Source: a virus. Taken from it: DNA of 22,798 bases. A program made the position numbers and the translations under genes. Shown here one piece after another: positions 5,131-17,100 of this stretch. Each line of letters opens with the position of its first letter. Position 1 is the stretch's first letter. The notes under the pieces are model-generated. The model did no database searches and had not been told where the DNA came from. It saw only the letters and a program-made list of their open reading frames with translations. The DNA is taken from positions 1 through 22,798 of IMG/VR virus record IMGVR_UViG_3300020438_000298; one strand, 5' to 3'.

Positions 5131-8100
5131 GAATCTATAAATGGTGATCCATCACAACTTTTAAATTGCACATTATTCCAAGATGCATATGATAACTATG
5201 GAATAGGGAGAGCCTATGCTCCTATTACTAATATAGAAAAAATAACTTATAATCAAACAGATTATTATAAGTTTGGAACCGACTATAGTTATACTACTGA
5301 TATTGCTTTAAGAGGAAGTGTATATGGAGAATTTTCTGTTCATCCATCCACACAGATAATAACTCAAGTTTCAGGAGGATCGAGTGTAATAGATGTAGAT
5401 TCAACTATTGGATTTCCTCCAACTGGTGAATTGGTCATTACATATGAATCAGGAGCTCCTGGAATATTAACTTATAGATCAAAGTCAGTAAATCAATTTT
5501 ATGGAGTAGGAGTAGCTAATACTACAGTTGCTGGTATTGAAAATAGTGAGTCTATTGCGTCAAAAGATGTTATTAGATTAAATGTTAATGCATATGCATA
5601 TGTTGGTATAGGAACCACTAGCAAAGTCCAAGTAAGAATAGGAAATGTTCTTGCAAACCCCATAATTGAAGAAAGCACTTATTACTATGATAAAAATGAT
5701 AGTGCAAAAGTTCAAAGTTTAGGAATTACCACTTCTGGACCAAAAGTTAATAATTGGTTTTATAATTTATCCATTAAATATGATATAGAATCAATAGTTT
5801 TGGTTGATGAATCGGATTTTACTTACACTCTGGTAACATATGATAAAAATGATTTAAAGATTGGTGATAAAGTTGTTGTAACAGATGTTACTGGTAGCAC
5901 TAACGATTCAACAGTTAGTGAAATTATAAGTTCTTATAGTTTTTCCATTAAAGGCCAAGGACGTATTAGCAATGCTGGTTCTACTGTAGAAAGAAAAATA
6001 TTAAGAGGTAATGTTGATAAAAATCTTTCAGATTATCAATATATTAATAATTATTTTGCAAATATCCAAAACACGTATGCAAAATTTAATCAGGATGTTT
6101 TAGTTGCTTCTTCATCTATTCCAAATTACTCTAATGCTCCATTAGATTTTTATGATAGAAAACTTACTTTAAATGGAAATTATAGTGGTGATACTTTTAC
6201 ATTCTTAAATGTTGATGATCATGGTTATTATACAGGAGACGCAGTTTATTATAATTCACATATTACGGAATCTGCTGACTTTTTAGGAAATATTATTAAG
6301 GTTACGAGTAAGTTTCCTGAAATGGATCCTGGTATATTTTTCGTAAAAAGAGTAAATAAAAATCAATTACAACTTGCTACTAGTCCAACTAATATTGATA
6401 ATAATAGGTTTGTGTCAGTAGCTGGTATTGTTACTTCTAATACTTTAGAATATGTTAGTTTTAATGATAAGAAAGTTGATAATCAATTATTGTTTAGAGA
6501 AATAAAATCTCCTAATAAAGAAGTTGGTAATTATGAGACACGGCCAGGATCTAGAAATGGTATCTTGATTAATGGAGTAGAAATTCTAAATTATAAATCA
6601 ACAGATGCTGTTTATCATGGAACTATTAATAATATCGCTGTTGCTGCAGAAGGTAAAAATTATGATATTATAAATCCACCTCTTTTAAATTTAGATGATA
6701 ATGTAGGTTCTGGGGCTACTGGTATATGTGCTATTAAAGGTAGTTTGCAATCCATTGATATTACTGATACGGGATATGATTATGTTTCTAAACCTATTAT
6801 TACAATAACAGGTGGAAATGGTACAGGAGCAAAAGCTTCAGTCAATACTTTAGATTTACATCATAATGTAGAATTTCAAGCGGTTGGGTTGGGTACAGAG
6901 AGATCTGATCGGGTTATTTTAGAAGATAATACAATAGGATTTTCTACATTTCATAAATTTAGAAATGGTGAAAAAATAATCTATAGAACAGATGGAGGGG
7001 TTGCCATAGGAGGAATTTCGACAGATGCTGTTTATTATGTTCATACTGTAGGTGTATCTACAGTAAGTCTTTATAGGGAACAAACAGATGCAATTAATGC
7101 AGGTGTAAATACCATATCATTAACAAGTTTTGGAACAGGAGTTCATAAATTACAAACATTTGAAAGAAAGAAAATTGTATCTAGTATAATAATTGATTCT
7201 AGTGGATCTGGTTATGAAAATAAGAAAAGAACGATAATTTCAGCAACAGGTATTAATACAGCACTTAATCAAATTAATATAGATTCTCATGGATATAAGT
7301 CTGGAGAAATTATTCAATACACTTATAATACTGATCGAATTTTAGGTATAAACTCAAATACAGATTATTTTGTCACTGAAGTTGATAATGATAACTTTAG
7401 ACTTTCTAGTGTAGGTGTAGGAACCACTGCAAAGAGTTTATATTATGATAGTAATCAATACATACAGTTTTCTTCACCTACTTTAGGGTCAGGAACTCAT
7501 TCATTCAATTATCAACCCATCACTGTGGATTTAAGTGGTGAAATTGGTGTTACTACTTACAGTGGTCAAGATTTTAAAGCTAAACTTCAACCATTATTCA
7601 AAGGATCTATTGATTCAATTCAAGTCACTAATAGTGGTGTAAGTTATGGATCATCAAGCATTTTAAATTATGACAATCAACCATTAATCACATTGAAAAA
7701 TGGTACTAATGCAGAAGTCAGTGTAGTTCTTGATAATGGTAAAATTGTTGAAAGTATTGTTACTAATGAAGGGTATGGTTATGAGGCTCCTCCTATTTTA
7801 ACTATTAATACTAATGGATCTGGAAGTTATGGAAAATTAGTTCCAATTGTTAGTGAAGGAAAATTAGTAAATGTTAGAATAGATAATGCTGGTATAGGAT
7901 ATACTGGAAATGTATTGGTTAGTGTCCTACCTAGTGGTTCAAATGCTAAATTCAGGTCTCATATTAAATCTTGGACGGTTAATTTATTTACTAAGTACTT
8001 GGATATTATTTCGGGTGATGATGGAGTGTTAGATGTATCGCAAAACTCTGAAAGAGGTATACAATATACTCATTTATATACACCTAGAAAATTAAGAGAA

Positions 8101-11100
8101 TCTGTATATGTAAGGAGTCAAAATAATCAAATAAAATATGGTCTTAGTGATTTAGAAAAAGTTGATAATCAAGAAGTTTCTGCTTCTTATCATTCTCCTA
8201 TAATAGGATGGGCTTATGATGGACATCCAATATATGGTCCTTATGGTTATACAAATCGTGATGGTGGAATTGTAAGAGCTATGGAGTCTGGTTATAAACT
8301 AACTACTCCATCTAATCGACCTCCTCTATCAGACTTCCCTCAAGGATTTTTTATTGAGGATTATGAATTTGATAACTCAGGGGACTTAGATGAACATAAT
8401 GGTCGTTTTTGCGTAACCCCAGATTATCCAAATGGAACATATGCATATTTTACTACAATCAATTCTACAAATATTGAAAACTCAGGACCATTTAATAGAT
8501 ATAGAATTCCTGAATTCCCATATTTAATTGGAAATACATTTAAATCTAAACCCAATCCATTTAATTATAGTATAAACTCTAATCAAATAAATTATGATTT
8601 AAATGATTCAGAATGGTTTAGAAATACTACTCCATATTCTTTAGATAAAAAGAATACCTCTTACGATTTCTTATTACAACCAAATAAAGCTAAAGAGTTA
8701 AAAGTAAATATATCTGATGTTTCCAAAGGAAATATTGAGAAAGTTGGTATTGTAACAGGGGGAAGTGGTTATCAAATTAATGATAAGATAATTTTTGAAC
8801 CTTTACTAGGATCTCAAGTTGCTAAAGCTAAAGTTTCTGAAATTGGAGGTGTAGAAGTAACTAATGTCAGTGTTGCTTCTAGTTTAGTCTCTGAATTAGA
8901 GATTATTCCTTTTGATGCTAGTGGAACTTATCTTGCAATTTCTACTTCACCTCATAATTTTACTAATACTAACTTAGTTTCTTTAGCGGGATTTAATACT
9001 TCAATCAGTTCTCTTCAAGGTGGATTTAACATTGGAGTAAGAACAGAAAGTGTTAATTTAACTGGAGGGGTAAGTAATACGAATGCCACTGGATTAGTTA
9101 CATATTTTGGAATTGCTGGTTCTTTAGATAATGATTTACTTTCAATTAGAGAAAACGATATTCTTGGAATTGGAACGGAAACAATAAAAGTATTAAATGT
9201 TGATAGTAAGAATTCTAGATTAAGAGTTTTAAGAGCTCAAAATGAAACCGTATCTTCTGCTCATACAGCAACTGCAGTTATAACTGAAGATTCTAGGAAA
9301 TTCACCTTTAATGCAACACCTCAAGATAATGTAATTTTTGAATCAACAAAAGAGATTTATTTTGAACCGAAGGAAGCAGTAGGATTAGGTACTCTTACAG
9401 GAGTGGGTATTGGAACAACTATTTTCTTCTCTAATCCTGGTGCTGGATTAACTCAAGTTTATATTCAATCACAATCTATTTTCTTACCTGATCATGAATT
9501 GAATACTGGTGATCTTTTAAGATATAGAAATAATGGTGGGGATTCTATTGGTGTTTCTACTGATGGCACTACATCCTTTAATTTACCAGATGAGTCTAGA
9601 GTATATGTTGGAAAAATTTCTAATAATCTTATTGGAATTTCTACATTTAGAGTGGGACTGGGATCTACTGGTACTTTCGTAGGAATTGCTGATACTAATA
9701 AGACAGGAGGATTACTCAGATTCACTGGATTAGGAACTGGTGTATATCATAGTTTTAAAACTATAAAAGATTATGTTGTTACAAGTGAAGCAACTAAGAA
9801 TGTTGTTACCGTGGCTACTGCTTCTACTCATGGATTACTGTTTAATGACAATTTAAGAATAGATGTAAACCCAGGCATTCATACTAGTATTAGTGTAAAA
9901 TATAATGATTTTAATAGAAGAATAGTTTTTGATCCTAAATCATTTGTTTCGGGGAATGTTGATACTACTAATAATGCAATTACAATTACTGATCACGGAT
10001 TAAAAGATGGTGATAAAGTAATCCACACTGCATCTACTCCTTCGGGTGGGTTAGAGGATGAAAAAATTTATTACATTGTTAGACAATCTACTAATAGTAT
10101 AAAACTATGTTTAACAAGATATGAGTCTTTAGAATTTGCTCCAGAAGTAGTTGATATAACCTCAGCTTCTGCAGGAACTATTTCTCCTGTTAATCCTACA
10201 ATAAATCTGTACAATAATAATACTGTTAAGTTTAATTTATCAGATCCTTCACTCTGTTCTTTTGTGGGGTTATCTTCTTATGCTGCATTTGATTTTAATT
10301 TATATACAGACAAAGAATTTAAAAATCCATTTTATTCAACTAGTGTAGATAATTCTTTTGAAGTATCTAAATCAGGGGTTATAGGAATTTCTACTAATGC
10401 AAATCTAACACTTGTTGTGGGCGATGAAATACCTAAAGTACTGCATTATAAGTTCAATCCAGTTCAAAATGATTTAATTGACGATATTAAAAAACAAATT
10501 GTTATCGATAGAGAAGTGGTTGGATATAATCAGATAGAAATAAAAGAAAGTATTTACTCAGGTCTTTTCCCTACAGCTGGAATTGGAACTACAACCACTT
10601 TCTCATATGAAATATTGAACACTCCTGAAAAATCATCTTATACTCCATCTGAAGGAAGTTTAAAATATTTTACAAATTCTACTACTTCCTATGGCGGTAT
10701 ATCTAAAGTTGAAATAACATCTCAAGGAAAAAATTATTCAGAAATTGTAGGTGTATCATCGATTAAAACAGGTATAGGTACTCAAGCTCTTTTTGAAGTT
10801 AGTAGTGATAGTATTGGTAAAATAAATTCAACAAGAATTGAAGATATTGGATTTGACTATCCTACAGATAATACTTTAAGACCTGTTCTAAATTTACCAG
10901 AAATTCTTATAATGGATTCTTTAAATTCATTTGAAAGTATTGGAATTAGTTCTGCTGGTAAAAATTATACTATAGCACCTGATTTAAATGTATTGGACGG
11001 ATTTACTAGAAAGAAAATTGATGATGTAGATTTAACTTATAAGATTGGAGACTCTCAAGTTACTATTCTTGAAAATGTTAAAAGTATCAATAGCACCACT

Positions 11101-14100
11101 CCCATTATTATACCAACATCAAATATTAATGGTATTGATATAAAAACTCTTTCATATGATGTTTCTACTAAAAATGTTACTATTGGATTAAATACTGCCT
11201 TTAGTGATGCATCTCCACTTGATGTAGGGGATAAAGTTTTAATTGAAAACGTAAGTGTTGGAGTTGGTACAACAGGAATTGGATATAACTCAGTTGATCG
11301 TCAATATTCCCTCTTTACTCTTGCAGATGTTAATATTCCCTTAGGAGGAGGAGTTGGAGTTGTTACTTATAGCTTAGGTGGATATTTAAGAGAAGGAGAA
11401 TTTCCTGGTAATTTTGATGCATTAAATTCAGCTGGAATAATTGTTCCTGAAAAATACTTCCCTCAATTCAATATTAAATTAAAGAAAAATAATTTCTTTG
11501 TTGGAGAAGATGTTACTAGTGGCGATAAAGTTGGTGAAGTTGAAAGTTGGAATAATCGTATTGAATTATTGAAATTATCAACAACAACTGAGTTTGATGT
11601 TGGAGATATTATTGTAGGAAACACTTCAAGAACTCAAGCAAAAGTTAAATCTAAAATTGATTTTAATGCAGAAGTTGAAATGTCTTCTGGATCAGTTGTT
11701 GCAAATGGTTGGCAAAAAGATACAGGATTTTTAAACAACAGTCTTGAAAGAATTGCTGATAATAATTATTATCAAAATTTCTCTTATTCGTTAAAATCGA
11801 AAGTTGATATAGGAACTTGGAATGAAGCTGTAAGCACTCTTAATCATCCTGCAGGATTCCTTAAATTTAGTGATTTGCGTATAGAATCTACTGATAATAA
11901 TTTCAGTGGTGTTTCTGGAAAAGAGAGTGTGTTAGTTGCATTTATAAATTTAGATGCAGAAATAGATATAAATTGTTATTCTAATTTTGATTTAGTTACA
12001 GAAAATTCTCTTAATATTAGTGATGGTAAAATAGCATCTGATGAGATTTATTTCAACTCAAGAGTATTGACAGATTATTTTGAATCAGTAGGAAATAGAG
12101 CTCTTATTATAGATGATGTAAGTACTCAATTTAATAGTGACCCAAGATCTACCAGATTCTCAGTAGTTGCCAATTTTGATGTAAAACAAAGATCTAAGAA
12201 GTGGTTAACTTTAGTAAAAGATAAAACGTTTACTGGTGAACGTCAATGTATGTTAGTGACTTTATTGCAGGATGAAACTAATGGATTTATGAATCAATAT
12301 GGTAGGGTAGAAAGCACAAGTGACCTTGGAAGTTTTGATTTTCAAGTTACTGGAAATAAAGGCCAACTTCTTTTCTATCCTACAAAATATCAAGTGAATG
12401 ATTATAATGTAAGTAATGTGAGTTTGGATATTGTTGGGTTAAGTACAGTTGGTATAGGATCTACGACTTTAGGTAGTTCAGTTGATATTCGATCTACTCA
12501 AACAACTGTAGCAGCTGGCACAACTACCACCGTGGTTGGTATTGCTTCTACTTACAGGAGTGCAAAAGTTATTGTTCAGATTAATGCTAATAATGGACAA
12601 ATGGAGTTTGATGAATTAAATATTATTCATGATGGTACTACGGTAGAACTTTTAGAGTATGGTCAAGTAACATCGGTATTTGATGAGGATTATAGTGGAA
12701 CAGGATTGGGAACTTACATTGCATCGATGGCAACTGGTTCTCTTAACATCGATTTTGTTCCTAATGCAGGTATTGCTTGTTCTGTAGATACATTAAGTAT
12801 TGCTATGGCAAGTGCCAATGCAGGTGCTGGTGGAACAGGAATAGGAACTCAGTATTTGGGAGATGGTATTCAAGATATAGCATTTGTCGATTCTTCGTTT
12901 ACTGCTATTCCTTCTGCAGCATCTCCACTTGCACATAAAATTGCTGAGTATGATATAAACAATACTGTTGCCACTAATGATCATAATGCTGCATATTATC
13001 TTATTAGTGTAGAGGATACTACTAATGGTCGATATGAAATGTCGGAAGTTATTCTTTTAAATGATAACTCTGAAGCATATATGACTGAGTATGGTAATAT
13101 TATCAGTAATATTGGATTAGGAACAGTGGGAGCTGCAGTTTCAAGTTCTACTTCACAGACTCAATTGATGTATACTCCTATTGCAGGTATTGCAGCATCA
13201 GTTCGTGTTTTCCAAATGGGTCTTCAGATTGCTGCCACGAATGATGATATAACATCTGTTTCTAAGATAGATTTAAATAATGCTTCTATAACTGCAGGAT
13301 ATGGTGATTATACTGGTACAGAAACAGATGTTCTTAGAGCATTTAATTTAACACATGACGGAAGAAATATATTCCAAAGAGATTTTGATGGTAGTAGTTC
13401 AACTGTTGTTGATCTAACTAAAAATAGTGTTACACTTCCAGAACATTTCTATGTAACAGGTGAGGAAGTTACTTATTCTTATGATGTAGATAGTGGAAGT
13501 CCAATTGGAATTGCTACTACTACTATTAGTGGAATCGGGGCTACTGATCAACTTCCAACAAATACTTTTATCGTTAAGATAGATGAAACCACTATTAAGT
13601 TTGCTAAAACTGCAGAGGATGCTTTAAAGAGCGTTCCTAATATATTACACTTATCATCTGTTGGTGGAGGTATAGGTCATACTATAACAGCAAGAAATCA
13701 GAATACAAAATGTTTAATTGCTCTTGATAATGCCATTCAATCTCCTATTGTTTCCACTGCTGTTACCACAGGTATAACCACTACATTTGGAGTAGCATCT
13801 AAAGTTCTTGAAACTGTTGGTGTAACTTCATTCTTTGGTGGTGATTTGGTTAAAGTTAATGAAGAAATAATGAAAGTAGATACTGTGAGTTATGGAAAAA
13901 CAAATAATATTTTAGTAGATCGTGCTTGGATGGGAACCAACTTAGGAGTTCATACTGCTAATTCTATTGTAACAAAGGTAGAGGGTAATTATAATATTGT
14001 TGCCAATACACTTAACTTCATTACAGCTCCTCAAGGGCCTACTCCCGTAAGTTCTACAACTAATCCACCTGAGAGTAGAGACTGGGTAGGAATAACTACA

Positions 14101-17100
14101 TTCTCTATGTTCCAAGGCAGATCCTTTATGAGAACTGCTGCTAAAGATAGCACTAATAGACCATATCAAACTAACTATGTTTTCGATGATATTTCTGATG
14201 AATTTAATGGTATAGGAAAAACATTTACTTTAACATCTAACAAATCTAATGCTGCTGGATTCTCTACAGATAATGCTGTTGTTCTTATAAACGGTGTATT
14301 GCAAGGACCAACGGGTGACTTAACAGTTGATCAAGATTATACTTTATCAGAAGGTCTTACTGGAATAAGTAGCATTACTTTCACAGGAGCAGCCACATCC
14401 GAAGCCTATGACCCTAATAGCGGTTCTATACCTGTTGGGGGTATCATTGTATCGGTAGGTTCAACTGGTGGTTTAGGTTATCAACCTCTTGTTTCTGCTG
14501 GTGGAACTGCTATTGTATCTGCTGCTGGTACTATTACTTCTATTAGTATTGGTAACACTGGATCTGGATATAGGGTAGGAGTTCAAACTACTGTAAACGT
14601 AGCAATACAAACTTCAAGTAATGGTATTCCAAATCTAACAGGAATTGGAACTGCTGCAATCACTGATGGACATATTACAGGAATAGCAATTACGAATGGT
14701 CAGGTTCTTTATGTACCAAGATCTATTTCTAATGTTGGTTATAGTTCAGTAACAGGTATTACAACCATTACCACATCGACAGCCCACGGACTTGCAGAGG
14801 GGCAGGAAGTCAAGTTAGCAGGAATTGCATTCACATGTGATTACCTCCCTGCTGTGGGCGTTCAGAGTGCCGTATACACTAGTACTACGGGTATTATGAC
14901 TGTTACCACATCTGGTGCTCATGGACTCTCTACCACTGGTAAGGCAAGCGATGTAGTACTTACGGGATTAGCATTTACATGTTCCTTAGATAATGGTGCT
15001 GCAACTCATAGTTATCCTCGAACAACTGATCCTGCGTATGGTGGAACACCTGTTACTGGAGTGGCTAGCGTAACTCAATTTACAATCAATGTCGGTATAT
15101 CAACTGTCCCAACATTCTATGTTTCTGGAGGTACAATTCAACCTGCTCTTATTGCACCTAGAACTGAAAATAATTCAGATAGTGGCGTAGATCCTGCTGC
15201 TCAAGGATCTACAATTCTGACAATTCTTAATACAACTTCCTTTACGATTAATTCTGGAGTATCTACTAGAACTCACTTCTATTCTAGAGGAGGATCTGTT
15301 AATAGGGCCATGGATGTGGTGATTGATGAACCACTTTCATATTCTAATATGCCATTAATTTATAGTTCTTCTTCAGTTGGTGTAGGAACTCAAGCAACTG
15401 TTGATATAGTTGTTGGGCAGGGATCAAGTGTTGTGAGTTTTGAAGTAAGAAATAAAGGATACTCTTATGCTGATAATCAAATCTTAACTATACCCGTAGG
15501 AGGAACTACTGGTATTCCTAAAGATCCTTCTTATACTTTTAGTGAATTCCAAATTACTATACAAGAAACTATTTCTGATCGTTTCAGTGCATGGAATTTT
15601 GGACAACTTGAAGTATTAGATAAGATTGAGAATGAATTTGATAGTTCTAAGAGATCATTTACGTTGAAGAAAGCTAGTGCTCCTGTTACAATTAGAGCAA
15701 AGGAAGGATCAAGTATTGATGTTCAAGCAACATTGCTTGTGTTTATAAATGATATCTTGCAAGTTCCTGGTGAAGGATATACTTTTACTAATGGTAGTGT
15801 ACTTACATTCTCAGAAGCACCTAAAGGACCAAATTCGGATGGAACATTTGATGGAGATACTTGTAAGATTCTCTTCTATAAAGGAAGTGGTGATATAGAT
15901 GTTACCTTTACAGATGTTTTAGAGACGGTTAAAAAAGGAGATACTCTTGAAATTCAAGGGGATGCTGATCTATGTGCAAGATCTATACAACAAGATCCTC
16001 GATTAGTAACTCAAATAGTGGCAACTGATATTGTGGATACAAATACTTACGTGGGTGTTGGTATTAATGGAAATCCAGATTGCAATAGAACAGTTACTTG
16101 GTGTAAGCAAGGTGCTGATAAGATTATTGATGGTCAGATTGTAAGTAAGAGTCGTGAAGAATTAGAAGCATTGATTAATCCAACCACTGTTATCATTCAA
16201 CCTGTTGGTGTTGGTTCAAATGTTATATTTGTTGAGAGTGTTAGATCATTCTTTGATCCTAATAATGAATCTCAGACAAGTGCTAAAACACAAAAGATCT
16301 CTATAACCTCTCAAGATAATCTCGTAGGAGCTGCTGCAAGTGCTGTTGTTTCTATTGCTGGTACAATATCTTCAGTTGTGGTGAGTTCTGGTGGAACAGG
16401 ATATACTTCTGCACCTGATGTGATTATTGGTACTCCCGTTGGGTTGGGAACAACCACTAGAGCATCTGTTACATCCACACTTACTGGAGATGCAGTTTCT
16501 GCTATTACAGTTACATCTCCTGGTACTGGTTACACTATTTCAAGTCCTCCAGAAGTTCTTATTGAAGTTCCTTCTTTAACACAAGAAATTAATGAATCAT
16601 CTTCATATCAAGGTGACTTTGGAGAAATTGTAGGAGTTGGTACAACTTCTGTGGGTATCGCATCTACAGGTGTTGTATTTGATTTGTATATTCCAACTAA
16701 TTCATTCTTGAGAGATGCTACCATAACAGGTACTGCTGTTACTATAAGTGGTATTCAAACTGGATATTACTTTACAGTTTCTAATAGTAATATTGGAAAT
16801 GGTTTGACATCTATATATCAAAATGGATCTGTATTAGGTATAGGAACTACCTTTATAGATAATGTGTATGAAGTGGCTGCAGTTTCGATTGCAGAAACTT
16901 CAACTCCTGGTATTGCAAATACATATGTTGCAAGGGTTACAACTAGTGTTTCTAGTTTCAATTCTTTATCTGGAATGGGAGTAAGTGAATTGTATGGTAA
17001 TTTCTCATGGGGTAGAATAGCATTGGGTTCTAGAGGTGTACCTCAAGCATTTAATGCATATACTCAAAATGGATTTACTGGACTTTCTACTTCTGCTCTC

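Noticed and set aside
12793-14169. Minus-strand frames opposite the giant gene, some Ser/Cys-rich
   Set aside because: They are antisense shadows of a 4255-codon frame whose modules are conserved in the + strand.
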